From Elymus sibiricus (taxonomy: Eukaryota; Streptophyta; Magnoliopsida; Poales; Poaceae): a stretch of 64,000 nt of DNA. The DNA lies in the NCBI GenBank assembly GCA_039707655.1, contig CM077671.1:244163595-244227594 (forward strand), given 5' to 3'. The stretch's first letter is position 1; each line of letters begins with the position of its first letter. Below are positions 10,670 to 22,854 of this stretch, in pieces. Below the pieces are notes generated by a model. The model was not told the DNA's origin. It searched no databases and saw only the letters and a program-made list of their open reading frames with translations. The position numbers and the translations under genes were made by a program.

Positions 10670-11002
10670 CATACCTCGGACCGGGCCGGGCCTCGGGCCG
10701 GGCCGAAAAAAGCACGGCGCTAAAAACCCAGACCCGAGCCCGGCCAGGCAAGGCCGTCGGGCCTAATTTTTGGGCCCAAGCCCGGCCCGAGCCGGAAAAA
10801 GCCCGGCCCGGCCCGGCATGTCCGGCCCGATGTAGGCGTAAACTTCAGTTTCATCAGGCCCGATCCCGGCCCGGCCCGACCATCGGTCTCAAAATCTAGG
10901 CCCGAGCCCGGCCCGTGGGCAAGGTCGGGCCGGGCCGGGTCGGGCTTTTTCGGTCCGGGTCGGGCCGGGCCGACCGGGCCGGGCTGCCCATGGCCAGGGC
11001 TA
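10670..11002. mobile_element. GC-rich hAT-like MITE
   Basis: 333-bp element, very rich in GGCCCGGCC words. The ends share TA..CCTGGCCAT in inverted orientation. Flanking 8-mers CTCCTCAT (10662-10669) and CTACTCAT (11003-11010) match at 7 of 8 positions, consistent with an hAT TSD. It encodes nothing. It lies directly after the stop of the unit C pseudogene. Confidence 0.6.
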
Positions 11003-11011
11003 CTACTCATC

Positions 11012-11407
11012 CTAGGGGAAGATGTATGGGCGAGTGTGCATGCCTTTGCAGGTGGGGAAGATGTTGTCGAAGTTGGTGAAGATGTTGTAGGTGGTGAAGG
11101 CGATGAACTCGCACCCACACCAGAACACTTTGCCGAGGAGGAAGTAGGCATCAAAGTGTTTGGTGAAGTGAGCAAGGAGCCCAATCACAAGGCGGTTAGC
11201 ACGAACCTCCTAGATGCGAAACATCCTTGGAGAGCCGCGTGGGAGGTGGCGGTAGCCGGCCGCGAGGAAGCAGTTTGCCAGCTCCGTCGGGACTCTCCAC
11301 CTTGAGATGGCCCACACCCGAAGGGTTTTCTCGACGATGACCCCGGCGGGGTACTGCCTCTCCCGCATGGTGGCTGGCAGAAGGTAGGTTGGGTCGGTGA
11401 ACTCCAT
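11012..11407 (-). pseudogene. unknown ~131-residue ORF with one in-frame TAG (unit C)
   Basis: From ATG at 11407 (MEFTDPTYLLPATMRERQ) the minus-strand frame runs 65 codons to TAG 11210-11212, then stays open for another 65 codons to TAG 11012-11014, so the first stop looks secondary. Visible features: basic/aromatic N-terminus, an RVWAISRWRVP motif, and a second half rich in Phe, Cys and Tyr (FTKHFDAYFLLGKVFWCGC). The family was not recognised. A TATTTAAA box lies ~95 bp upstream, as in unit A. A MITE inserted immediately downstream. Function unknown. Confidence 0.45.
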
Positions 11408-11497
11408 CTTATCTGCTATGGCTTTGGCTTTTTGGCAAAATAGGAGCGGGCGCAGATGAATGTGAGATCGAGTTGAGAGAGATGCATACGGGAGATG

Positions 11498-11505
11498 TTT
11501 AAATA
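11498..11505 (-). promoter_or_regulatory. TATA-like box of unit C
   Basis: Minus strand TATTTAAA about 95 bp upstream of the ATG at 11407, in a context (GGCTATTTAA) also present upstream of unit A. Confidence 0.4.
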
Positions 11506-11509
11506 GCCA

Positions 11510-12699
11510 CGGACCCGTTCCATTGCATTCATCGTGGCACGGTCTCCACGTTCACATGTTCAATGACCTACTGCACCGAATGGAGCCCTATGCAATTTTT
11601 ACACTGAATCGGGGTTTGCCGATCGGTAAAGATGCGTTTGTTTTAATAGCACTGACAATGCTCCGTTGGCTGCACGTGCATGCACGGCCACGGCGTGGCT
11701 GCACACATTTAAATAGCCCTAGTGCGATGACGCGTGGTTCACGCGTGCATGCATGGAAATGGCCTGGTTGCGCCCCCGTGCATGGTTGAGATGATGATTA
11801 GAGAACCACGGGCCATCCATAGGTCCAACGAGCACCCCCCAACCGAGTGCTCACTTTTCTGCCCATGGCCGCTGCCGCTTGTCCCTCTTCCGCTGCCAGG
11901 TGGGCCACTCACGTAAGGACCCGACCGAATCCAGCCAATCATGTCGCCTCTTGCGGATCGACCATGTGTAACCCTAGCGCGTGATCCAAACCGTCCCCGT
12001 GGCGGTGATCTAACGGCCCGGAGGGTGCGGGGTTTCAGGAGGGTTTTGAGGGGTTTTGAGAGGGGTTTGAGGGGTTAGGGTTGAGCATAAGTAATTAAAA
12101 AAATCGCAAAAATGTAAAACATGCACGCATCATCCTTATACGTGACTAAATTTTCTAGGAAAAATACGAAACCACGTCTACGGATATTTAATGAAATTCC
12201 CTTCACATAACTTAGCTATCACGAAAAAGATTGCATGGTCTTCAAGGGGATTGAGCTAGGGTTTATTGTTAACCATGGAATAGTTTGTCCAAACGATCAC
12301 ATATTGGGAACGTATCCTATATTTGCTTAGAAATAGGGTTGTTTACCCTAGATATCATGAACAAGATTGCATGGTTTTCATGAATATGAGGTTTACTTCA
12401 TAAAAGTGCTCGGATTGATCACCTAACGTGCATAAAACTTGAGAATGCACTAGAATTGTTCAAATTTGAACTACAGGTGTGATGTATGTAGGTCCTGAAA
12501 ATTGGCAAAATCATTTGATGCAAAGATAACCACATTAAAATTCAATTTGACGCAATTAAATATTCAAAAAATAAAAATAAAAATCAATCGCACGAACATA
12601 ACATTAATAGATAGTTAACAACGGGCCAAGCCAAACAAAAGTTAACAACACGAAATTTCATTAAAATTTTAAAATTTGTACAGACATAAACCCCTAAAC
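11510..12699. other. spacer between units C and D with shared flank modules
   Basis: 11940-12090 (CGGATCG.. then GAGGGTTTTGAGGGGTTTTGAG) matches the unit A upstream flank. 12520-12610 matches the unit C downstream flank. No ORF here looks like a gene. Confidence 0.4.
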
Positions 12700-13402
12700 C
12701 TAGCTACTGCTTGTCGTCGTCCACGTCGGAGCCGCTGCCGATGTTGGAGGAGGAGGAGCCGCCCTCGTCGCCACGCCCTGCTTGCCCTCATCATCGTCCT
12801 CGCTCACGAGATCAATGGTGACGTCGGCCACCGAGGCGACGACCGCCTGTCGCAGCCCCGGAGAGTCCACCGGGTCATCGGGGTGGCGCTGCGACCCCTT
12901 TGTTGATTCGTGCAATGCCAGGAGGAGCCCAAGCATGTCTGCAGGGTCACCGTCCTCGCTGACCACAGCCCCCTGTACTCTGCCAGCAGCGGTGGCTCTG
13001 GTTTGGGATTGAGCAGCGGGTCGTGCGAGTTCGTCCCGGGCTCCAGCTTGGGCACGAGCAGCTGAATGCACGAGCTCGTCCCGGGCTCTAGCTTTAGGAC
13101 CAGCAGAGGGGCGCTGCGGGAACTCGAGATGCGCAAACCGGAGCTGTGCACTGCAGAGCTCGTCCCCGGATCCGGCTTTGGCATGCGCAGGCCAGCGCCG
13201 CGCACTTCAGAACTCGTCCCCGGTGTCCCTGGCTTCGTCTTTGGAACACGGAGGCCCCGGCTGGTACTTGGCCCACCGCTACCTGTTGTAGATGTGGGTG
13301 TGGCCCGCGGCGGCGAAACCCGCTCGCCCTCCTCCAGACCGAGCTACGCGCGGCACGCGGCCGTGACATCGAGGAAGGTACGACCTTCCTAGAAGTCGTA
13401 CC
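12700..13402 (-). pseudogene. 3' part of the split unit D gene
   Basis: Minus-strand coding remnant that continues across the retrotransposon from 30437. It ends at TAG 12700-12702. It carries repeated KPEPGTSS-like motifs (PKPDPGTSS, LKLEPGTSS, PKLEPGTNS) and then, after a frameshift near 12960-13030, an acidic C-terminal part with LGLLLALHESTKGS and a DLVSEDDDEG stretch. In-frame stops also occur close to the junction. The upstream half is at 30437-30828. Confidence 0.5.
13398..13402 (+). repeat. TSD GTACC, left copy, of the Sabrina-like element
   Basis: GTACC directly precedes the LTR and is repeated exactly at 30437-30441. Confidence 0.9.
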
Positions 13403-14881
13403 TGATGACCCACAAGTATAGGGGATTAATTGTAGTCCTTTCGATAAGTAAGAGTGTCGAACCCAACGAGGAGTAGAAGGAAATGATAAGCGGTTTTCAG
13501 CAAGGTATTCTCTACAAATGCTGTAAGTAACGATAGTAGATAGTTTTGTAGCAAGATAAATCGTAACAAGTGACAAGTAACAATAGTAGCAAAGGTTCAG
13601 CAAGGTAGACCAATCCTTTTTATAGCAAAGGACAGGCCTGAAAGTACTCTTATGTTAAGCAAGCGCTCCCGAGGACACATGGGAATTATGTCTAGTCATG
13701 TTCATCATGTTAAGTTGATTCGGGTTCGCTAGTTTGATAATTTGATATGTGGTTGGACCGGTGCTAAGGTGTTGTTCTTACTTGAACTAACAACCTACTT
13801 ATGATTACCCCCTCTCGCAAGCATCCGCAACTACGAAAGAAGAATTAAGATAAATCTAACCATAGCATGAAACATGTGGATCCAAATCAGCCCCTTATGA
13901 AGCAACGCATAACTGGGGTTTAAGCTTCTGTCACTCTAGCAAACCATCATCTACTTGTTACTCCACAATGACTTCCCTTAGGCCCATAACATGGTGAAGT
14001 GTCATGTAGTCGACGTTCACATGACACCACTAAGAGAAGTAACAACATACATATCATCAAAATATCGAACGAATAACAACTTCACATGATTACTTAGAAC
14101 AAGACTTCTCCCATGTCCTCAGGAATAATAGTAACTACTCACAACTCATCAACATGTTCAATATTAGAGGTGCAATAATAATAATTAAGGATCTGAACAT
14201 AATTTCTTCCACCAAGTAATCCAACAAGCATCAACTACAAGATGTAATCAACACAATTAGTAACCCACAGGTACCAATCTGTGGTTTTGAGACAAAGATT
14301 GAATACAAGAGATGAAGGGTTGGAGATGGGATGGTGCTAGTGAAGATGTTTATGAGGATTGGCCCTCCCACGAAGGAGGAAGCGTTGGTGATGATGATTT
14401 CCTCAGTAGAATCTGACTGCCGGAGTGCAAAAGGGCCTCTGCCCAGGTTTCCGCCTCAAGACGGCGGCGCTTCGTCCCGAAAGGTTGCTTATGATTTTTT
14501 CTAGGTTAAAACACACCATATAGGAGAAGAGGTGCCTCGGGAGGCCAGCCAGGGCCCCACAAGCCATCAGAGCGTGGCCTGGGGGACGCCCTGTTGGCTT
14601 GTGCCTGGCTGGTGGCCCCCCTCTGGTATATTTTGGCCCATAAATTCACATATATTCCATAAAAATTTCTCGTGAAGTTTCGGGTCATTTGGAGTCTAGT
14701 GATTTTTTTGCCTTTTTCTCGGTTTTCCGGTCCAGAATTCCAGTTTCTAGATAACTCCCTCTTTGTGACGTACCTTGCATATTCAGAGAGAAAGGGCATA
14801 AGAATTGTATGATAATAGGGAATAATGGACAAGAATAACGTAAATATGAATAAGAAATCATGATGCAAAATGGACGTATCA
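13403..14881 (-). repeat. 3' LTR of the Sabrina-like element
   Basis: 1,479 bp. Plus strand begins TGATGACCCACAAGTATAGG and ends GGACGTATCA. Matches the two pieces of the 5' LTR (21964-22312 and 29271-30436); it lacks a short C-rich segment present at about 29925-29950 in that copy. Confidence 0.9.
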
Positions 14882-14895
14882 ACTCCCCCAAGCTT
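14882..14895 (-). other. polypurine tract of the Sabrina-like element
   Basis: Minus strand AAGCTTGGGGGAGT directly before the TG of the 3' LTR. Confidence 0.7.
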
Positions 14896-15592
14896 AGACC
14901 TCGCTTGTCCTCAACCGAAAGCCGAACTCGAGAGTAATGACCACATAATTTGAGAGAGAGGTGTCGATAAAAACAGAATACAGACATGAGAGTATCATGA
15001 ATATCATTATAGCAGCAAGCATTTCATCATATAACTTCTCATAATCAAGTAAAGATCTATTCACAATTATCGAAGTATGAAGCGTAAACCTTATTGACAA
15101 CCAACAAACGGTGCCTTTAGTCATGGAGATAATCACAATTCATCATATTAAAGGGAAGTCATTACTTGCATAGATTATGTGCCTCCCCGACTTTCATAGA
15201 TTATAACAATGACTAAGGCTATGTTCGTTCTATTCCCAACAATTTTCATAGTTCATACTTTCCTTTTTTGTGAAGTCATTACTTCTCATGGGATAAGCAT
15301 ATGATCTTTACTATTCTTTTTATTGTCATGCTATGATGATTGGTGCAAGAGAGTAAAGCACACGAACACAACTAATCTTTATTATATAACTCTCACACTC
15401 AATTACAAGGATAGGTAGAACTCAAAGCAAAATCCTAAGCAAAGCAAATCTGAAACTTTATTTCTCTAGACCACAAAATAGCTAAAGATCGAACTAAAAT
15501 AGAAGATGACGGTGAAAAGTGATGGTGATACGATACATGGGCACCTCCCCCAAGCTTGGGACAAGCTAGGGGTTGTGCTCATACCCATGTAC
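14896..15592. other. non-coding 3' internal part of the Sabrina-like element
   Basis: No open frame of note. A second purine-rich AAGCTTGGGGGAGG (minus strand) lies near 15546-15560, just after the stop of the extra ORF. Confidence 0.5.
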
Positions 15593-16015
15593 TCAAGTGT
15601 TCTTCGATGATGGAGATGGTGTTCGAGTAGTGGTGTCCTTCTTCTCCAGCTTGTGCCTGTGGATGAAGTTTTCCTCCCTTAAATCATCATTTTCTTGATC
15701 GAGCTTCAAAACCCTTTTGCATAAATTTGCCTTGTTTTCCTGCAGAAAATGAGACGGGGTAAATTGGATCTTAGACTTGTTTACTCCAATGGGGAGGCTT
15801 AACTTCTTGAACTCCACATGCATATCTCCAGGTTGAGGAAGCGGATCTTCATCTTCATCCGAACTAGCGTTTGGACTGGCGTCTTCCGTCTCCTCCAGAT
15901 CAGAATCTCTCTCCTCTTCTGTGGACCATAAGTAGAGGTAGATGTCCCCAAAGATCTTTGGGTCCGCCACATAGTTAGACACATAGCTCTCTCCATCCGA
16001 ATCTTGAGACGACAT
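15593..16015 (-). CDS. extra ORF between pol and 3' LTR, acidic with coiled-coil end
   Basis: Open frame of 140 codons from the ATG at 16015 (MSSQDSDGES); the frame is open further upstream to 16180, but this start begins a compositionally uniform protein. The N-terminal half is acidic and serine-rich (EEERDSDLEETEDASPNASSD), the C-terminal half has heptad-like spacing (ANLCKRVLKLDQENDDLREEN) suggesting a coiled coil. It is intact although pol of the same element is decayed. Additional ORFs at this position occur in some plant gypsy elements; function unknown. Confidence 0.45.
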   Translation of the reverse strand: MSSQDSDGESYVSNYVADPKIFGDIYLYLWSTEEERDSDLEETEDASPNASSDEDEDPLPQPGDMHVEFKKLSLPIGVNKSKIQFTPSHFLQENKANLCKRVLKLDQENDDLREENFIHRHKLEKKDTTTRTPSPSSKNT

Positions 16016-16324
16016 ATTCTCAGTTCTGCCAGAAAAATAGCTCGAAACAAGAACAGAGGAGAAACTCGCGATGCGGTGGTCAAAACATACGGGAGTATAT
16101 ATAATGATTTTTGCTAGGTCAGAATACGTGTTCGGGAAGGAATCGGAGTCGGGGAGGCACATGAGGGCCGCACAAGCCATTAAAGAGAAGAGTCTGTTGG
16201 CTTGTGCCTCCCTCGTGGGCCCCCTGACTCCGTTTAATTTTTGGAATTTTTCTAAAATTCTAAAACCAACATAAATTATTTTTTGGAGTTGGTTTACTTA
16301 CCGTACCCCATACTTACCTCTTTT

Positions 16325-19300
16325 TCAGGTTTCTGGAGTGTTCCGGAAGGCCTCCCATATGTGTTCTTTCGGTGTTGTCACTTGAATGACATTAGTCTCT
16401 TCATTAATGGGTGTACCTGAAATAGAATGCTTGATTATTTGCCCATTCACCACTCTCGGGTTTTTGCCTTCGAAGTTATTAATTTTTATAGCACCGGAGC
16501 GGTAGACTTCTTTGACAACGTATGGACCTTCCCATTTTGATAAGAGTTTTCCTACAAAAAACCTGAAACGAGAATTGTACAAAAGCACAAGGTCTCCTAC
16601 ATTGAATTCCCATTTTTGAATCCATTTGTCATGCCATCTTTTAACTTTTCTTTAAACAACTTAGCATTCTCATAGACTTGTGTCCTCCATTCATCTAATG
16701 AGCTAATGTCAAATAACCTCTTTTCACCGGCAAGTTTAAAATCATAATTCAGTTCCTTAATTGCCTAATAAGCTTTATGTTCTAGTTCAAGAGGCAAATG
16801 ACAAGATTTTCCATACACCATTTTATATGGAGACATCCCCATGGGGTTCTTATAAGCAGTTCTGTAAGCCGATAGAGCATCATCTAGTTTCTTAGACCAA
16901 TTCTTCCTAGATCTATTGACTGTCTTTTGCAAGATTAATTTTATCTCTCTATTTCTCAATTCAACTTGGACACTAGACTGAGGATGATAAGGTGATGCAA
17001 TTCTATGGTTAACGCCATATTTAGCTAGAAGTTTACGGAAAGCACCATGAATAAAATGTGAACCACCATCAGTCATTAAGTATCTAGGGACTTCAAACCT
17101 CGGAATAATAACTTCCTTAAGCATTTTAATGGAGGAGTTATGATCAGCACTACTAGTTGGAATAGCCTCTACCCACTTAGTAACGTAATCAACATCAATT
17201 TTTTTTTGAGTATAACCATTTGAGGAAGGAAAAGGTCCCATAAAGTCAAAACCCCAAACATCGAATGGTTCAATGGCAAGTGAATAATTCATAGGCATTT
17301 ACTGATGTTTACCAATGTTACCAACTCTTTGACATTCATTACATGAAAGGACATACTTACGAGGATCTTTGAAAATAGTAGGCCAATAAAAACAAGATTG
17401 CAATACCTTGTGTGCAGTTCTGTCACCAGCATGGTGTCCTCCATAAGGTTTAGAATGACACTTCCTTAAAATTTGTTCCTGTTCATGCTCAGGTATACAA
17501 TGTCTAATAATACCATCTACTCCTTCTTTATAAAGATGTGGGTCATCCCAAAAGTAATGTCGTAAATCATAAAAGAGTTGTTTCTTTTGTTGATAGGTGA
17601 AACTAGGTGGGATATATTTAGCAACAATATAATTAGCATAATCAGCATACCAAGGAGTACTATGTGTCGTATTTATAGCAGCAAGTTGTTCATCAGGAAA
17701 ATTATCATCAATAGGCAGTGGGTCATCAAGAACATTTTCCATTCTAGACAGGTTATCTGCTACGTGGTTTTCAGCTCCCTTTCTATCAACAATATGCAAA
17801 TCATATTCTTGAAGCAAAAGCACCCACCAAATATGTCTAGGCTTAGCATCTTTCTTTTCCATGAGGTATTTAATAGCAGCATGATCCGTGTGAATAGTTA
17901 CTTTGGAATCGATAATATATGGTCTAAACTTATCACATGCAAAGACAACTGCTAAAAATTCCTTTTCAATGGTGGCATAATTTCTTTGAGCAGCATCTAG
18001 GGTTTTACTAGCATAATGGATAAATCTTCAATCTCTTGTCTACTCTTTGCCCTAGAACAGCCCCAACATCATAATCACTAGCATCACACATAATCTCAAA
18101 TGGTAGGTTCCAGTCAGGTGGTTGAACAATAGGTGCGGAAATCAAAGCTTTCTTAAGTATTTCAAAAGCTTCTACACAATCATCATCAAAAACAAAAGGA
18201 ATATATTTTTGAAGAAGATTAGTTAGCGGCCTATAAATCTTTGAGAAATCTTTAATGAAACACCTATAAAAACCAGCATGACTGTCGGGGCACGGATGCT
18301 CACGATCACCTATGGGACCAGAGGCCCCTTGTGGTTCGGCAAGGGGGGTCACGTTGCACGAAGAGCGGAGAGCATGAGACGACACGACGATCAGGACACA
18401 AGCATTTTACCCAGGTTCGGGCCGCTGCTAAGCGTAAAACCCTACTCCTGGTTTTTTGTGGATTGATTGGAGGAACACGAAGAACACACAGCACCTAACC
18501 CGGGCAAGGATTGCTGTCGGGGGAAGAGCTACTATGCGAATACAAGCGTTCGGGGGTTCCAGTTGCTAACCTTGAGCTAGGTTGCCTTGGGCCTCCTTTT
18601 ATAGTGCAAGGGGCTACCACAATGGCAAAATAGTCATTATCTATCTATTAGATAGCTAAGCATAGCTATCATACCTAACTCTGGCATTTAGGACAAAATG
18701 CCATGATTACCTGCCTAGGTGGCACTTGGGGGTGCATCCCCGGCAAGCTCTCGCCACCGCTTGGCTGGTTGTTGCTTATGGTCTTGACACGCTGCAGGGC
18801 GGGTGTCAACTGAGCCTAACTTGCATTCCGATGTGTCGCCACGTGCTTAGCGAGAGCTGATTAGCCGCCTGAGGGCTTGACACTGCATCGATAAGTGACA
18901 GGTGTAGCGATGCGGTGGAGGAGTGGCTAGCTGGCTCGCGACTGCCGGGGAGTGGCCTGCCGGGTCTTCTGGGAGGTGCGCATGTCTTGGTCCCCAGCAA
19001 GTGCCGGGGACGTGCTTCGTGCGTTGCAGTCCAGGCTTGGGCTGCCGCGTTGAGCTTGATGAAGTCTTGTGTTGATTGTTGCCGGGTTTTTGCTTCTACC
19101 GCCTGTGCATAAGTCAGGGGCACTGGGTACCCCTGTTCTAGCGCACCAACAATGACCAAGGAAACTTCTTATAGCTTTGATATCTTTGGGGCATGTCATC
19201 TTCTCAATGGCGTCAACTTTAGCTTTGTCCACTTCAATACCCAATTCAAAATTTTATGTCCAAGCAGTATACCTTCATTCACCATAAAATGGCACATCTC

Positions 19301-20212
19301 CCAATTCAAAACAAGATTAGTTTTTTCACATCTCTACAAAACTCGATCAAGGTTTCTCAAGAAATCATCAAAAGAAGTTCCATAAATGAAAAAATCATCC
19401 ATGAAAACCTCAACAATCTTTTCACAAAAATTAGAGAATATAGCCATCATAAATCTTTGAAAGGTAGCAGGTCCATTGCATAAACCAAAAGGCATACGTC
19501 TATAGGCATACGTTCCAAAAGGGCAATTAAAAGTAGTTTTCTCTTGATCATCTTTTGACACAGGTATTTGAGAAAAACCAGAATATCCATGAAGAAAGCA
19601 AAAGTGTGTGTGCTTAGATAATCTTTCTAGCATTTGATCGATAAAAGGTAAAGGATAATGATCTTTCCTAGTAGCTTTGTTTAATTTCCTGAAATCAATC
19701 ACCATCCTATAACCAGTTACTATTCTTTGTGGGATAAGTTCATTCTTATCATTAGGGACAACAGTTATACCTCCTTTCTTAGGAACACAATGAACATGAC
19801 TTACCCATGTACTATCAACAATAGGATAAATTATACCTGCCTCCAGAAGCTTTAATATTTCAGTTCTTACCACTTCCTTCAGGTTAGGGTTTGAGCGGCG
19901 TTGATGATCAACAACAGGTTTATCATCCGGTTCCATATTAATCTTGTGCTGATATAGAGTGGTACTAATGCCCTTATGATCATCGAGAGTATATCCAATA
20001 GGAGCCCGGTGCTTCTTCAGAGTTTTAAGTATTCTCTTTTCTTCATGCTCTGAAAGGTTAGCACTGATAATAACATGATATATCTTCTTTTCATCAAGAT
20101 AAGCATAATTCAAAGTATCGGGTAAAGTCTTTAACTCAAACACGGGATCTCCCTTGGGTGGAGGGTGATCCCCTAAAATATTGACCGGTAAGTTGTGTTT
20201 AAGAATAGGCAT
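16325..20212 (-). pseudogene. pol remnant (RT, RNase H, integrase) of the Sabrina-like element
   Basis: Read on the minus strand: reverse transcriptase 20212-19334 with YPLPFIDQML, YRRMPFGLCN and VFMDDF motifs; the first catalytic motif reads LHGYSGF, with His where the family has Asp. A solo LTR (18283-19151) then interrupts the frame. RNase H start (CDASDYDVGAVLGQ) lies in 18008-18277. The integrase His/Cys zinc-binding region ([10 protein letters not shown] ... LSCNECQ) is within 17299-17862, the catalytic core ([20 protein letters not shown]) within 16765-17298, and the C-terminal part (KWEGPYVVKEVY) within 16325-16588. Several stops separate these parts. Non-functional. Confidence 0.85.
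18283..19151 (-). mobile_element. solo LTR nested in pol
   Basis: 869-bp segment starting TGTCGGGGCACGG and ending CGCACCAACA, flanked by exact 5-bp TSD ATGAC (18278-18282 and 19152-19156). Pol coding similarity stops and resumes exactly at these points. TG..CA ends, TSD and no coding content fit a solo LTR. Minus strand TATAAAAGG at 18594-18602 suggests transcription on the minus strand. Family not identified. Confidence 0.85.
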
Positions 20213-21974
20213 TTTTTTTCAGAAATATGTCATCTATTTCATTTCTCTCATTCATATGCATATTGTTTTCATGGTCGAGTAAATATTGTTTTAACGGATT
20301 GGTAGGAGGTACGCCAATAGAAGCAAGTCCAATAATCTCATCATTGCTTGGTAATTCTTTCTCATGTGGTTGTTTACCAAACTTAGAGAAATTAAATTCA
20401 TGAGTCACATCGCCAAAGCTTACTTTAACCTTCTCAGTAAAACAATTAATCTCAGCATTAACAGTATTCAAGAAAGGTCTACCAAATATAATGGGACAAA
20501 AGTTATCTTGTTCTGAACCAAGTACTAGAAAATCAGTGGGGTACTTGACCTTTACACACAAGACTTCAACATATCTAACAATCCAAAGTTGTGTAATAGT
20601 GTCTCTGTTTGCAAGTTTAATAGTAACATCAATGTCCTCAAGCTCAGATGGTGCTACATCATTCATAATTTCTTGATATAAGGTAAAAAGGTATAGTGCT
20701 AACACTAGCACCAATATCGCACAAGCCATGGTAACAATGATCTGCAATTTTAACGGAAACCACAGGCATGCCAATAACTGGTTTATTTTTATCTCGTTCA
20801 TCTTGCTTACGTCTAACAGGTTTTACAATTCTAGTAGTTTCATCACAGAAATAGATAACCTATCCATCAATGTTATCAACTAGAAGATCTTTGACCATAG
20901 CAATTTTAGGCTCAACATTTATTTGTTCAGGAGGTGTAGATGTCCTAATATGACTTTTATTAACCATAGTTGTAGCTTTAGCGTGTTCCTTAATTCTAAC
21001 AGGGAAAGGTAGTTTCTCAATGTAAGCAGTAGGAACAATTGGATCAACATGCCTAACAATTATTTCTTCCTTCTCAATTTTAATAGGTTTATCTAATTGC
21101 TTTTCAATGGGTGGATGGTACTTAAACCACTTCTCCTTAGGGAGATCAACATGAGTAGCAAATGATTCACAGAAAGAAGCTACTATCTCAGAGTCAAGGC
21201 CATATTTATTACTCAACTTGTAACAAGCATCAGTTTCAATAAAAGATTGAACACTATCGAACTTAAGCTTTATAACTGACTCTTTACCTTTGTCGAGTTC
21301 CCAATCTTCAGAGTTGCATTTAATTCTTTCCAGAAGATCCCATTTGAATTCAATAGTCCTCTTCATGAAGGAACTAGTAGAAGAAGAATCGAGTAGTACT
21401 TGATCATCATGAGAAAGTCGAGCATATTTTTTTGCATAATAGTATTTCTTGAGATCTCATGGTTGGGGCAAGTGTGCATCATAGATTTAAGCCTCCTCCA
21501 AGCTTGAGCGATACTTTCTCCTTCACGAGGCCAACCATTATAAATAAAGTTCCAATCACGATGAACTAGATGCATAGGATAAAACTCCTGATGAAATTCT
21601 AGCTTCAAGCGATTCCAGTCCCATGATGCAATATTGCCCAATAGCCTGTACCAAATTAATGCCTTTCCCTCCAAAGATAAAGGGAAATATTTCTTCTTAA
21701 CTTTGTCTCCAGACAACCCTGCAAGCTGAAATAATCCACAAACTTCATCGACAAATATCAAGTGATAATCAGGATGAGTCGTTCTATCATATGGGTGTGA
21801 TAAAAGTTTTTCATGCATACCCGAAGAAATCTCATAATAAATATTTTCAGTAGGTTCAGTAGGTTTAGGAACAATTTCCTCATCTTCAGTCCGAGGCGAA
21901 GATGCCCCGAACAAGCCACTCAAAGGGTGACCGTTCATAGCGACAAGCAACAAAAAAGTGTCTTGATGACCCAC
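20199..21974 (-). pseudogene. gag and protease remnant of the Sabrina-like element
   Basis: Minus strand. 21974-21363 holds a gag-like region (KYFPLSLEGKALIWYRLL, WNRLKLEFHQEFYP, GESIAQAWRRLK); 21366-20860 is the second gag part (EFKWDLLERIKCN), shifted in frame; 20801-20199 holds the protease region (IIFGRPFLNTVNA). Stops and frameshifts separate the three. The ATG used by the first ORF lies inside the LTR, so it is not the authentic start. The 5' leader is very short: right after the LTR the sequence goes to GTTGCTTGTCGC without the expected TGGCGCC-type primer binding site, suggesting a small deletion. Confidence 0.75.
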
Positions 21975-22312
21975 AAGTATAGGGGATCAATCGTAGTCCT
22001 TTTGATAAGTAAGAGTGTCGAACCCAACGAGGAGCAGAAGGAAATGATAAGCGGTTTTCAGCAAGGTATTCTCTGCAAGTGCTGTAAGTAATGATAGTAG
22101 ATAGTTTTGTAGCAAGATAAATCATAACAAGTGACAAGTAACAATAGTAGCAAAGGTGCAGCAAGGTAGCCCAATCCTTTTTATAGCAAAGGACATGCCT
22201 GAAAGTACTCTTATATTAAGCAAGCGCTCCCGAGGACACATGGGAATTATGTCTAGTCATGTTCATCATGTTGAGATGATTCGCGTTCGCTACTTTGATA
22301 ATTTGATATGTG
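21964..22312 (-). repeat. 5' LTR of the Sabrina-like element, first piece
   Basis: Matches 13403-13750 of the 3' LTR. It is cut by the CACTA element at 22313; GTG at 22310-22312 is one TSD copy. Confidence 0.9.
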
Positions 22313-22339
22313 CACTACTGGAATCAGGATCTTTGCCAT

Positions 22340-22760
22340 CTGCCATGGCTGAAGGCAAAGGCATGCATTGCGGACGGCAAAGGTCTTTGCCGTCAGCCAG
22401 CAGACGGCACCACATCCGGCTGAACAAGCCACGGTAAAGGGCACTTTGCCGTCTGCTGGCAGACGGCAAAGATGCAAAGGTCTTTGCCGTCTGCCAGCAG
22501 ACGGCAAAGGGCATGGACGGCACATGCGGCAGCTTAGGTCCGTTAAGGGGTTAACGGCGTGCTTTGCCGTCTGCTAGTAGACGGCAAAGTGGCCAAATAG
22601 GCCAGCCCAGGTTCCCCCCAGATAGCTGCCACGTGGCTCGCTATGCCGTCTGCCAGCAGACGGCAAAGCAACCACATAGGCCAGCCCAGTGCCCCCCAGG
22701 TTGCACAGGTAGCTGCCACGTGGCAGCTTTGCTGTCTGCTGGCTCATGGCAAAGAGCCTG
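22340..22760. repeat. left subterminal hairpin repeats of the CACTA element
   Basis: Repeated TTTGCCGTCTGC followed within a few bases by its reverse complement, e.g. around 22445, 22482, 22563 and 22645. Such clustered short repeats next to CACTA TIRs are the usual transposase-binding region. Confidence 0.7.
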
Positions 22761-22854
22761 TATAGCCCCTGTTTTTTCTGTTTTTTCTTAAATTCATTCA
22801 ATTTCACAGAATTTCATATCTATATATATACACATTTGAAAATACTTTCAACAA

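Noticed and set aside
18008..18385. A 125-codon ORF including RNase H motifs
   Set aside because: Its N-terminal third is solo-LTR sequence; it is a chance fusion caused by the insertion.
22313..22760. microRNA precursor hairpins
   Set aside because: Hairpins recur many times as CACTA subterminal repeats; no single conserved miRNA-like duplex was recognised.
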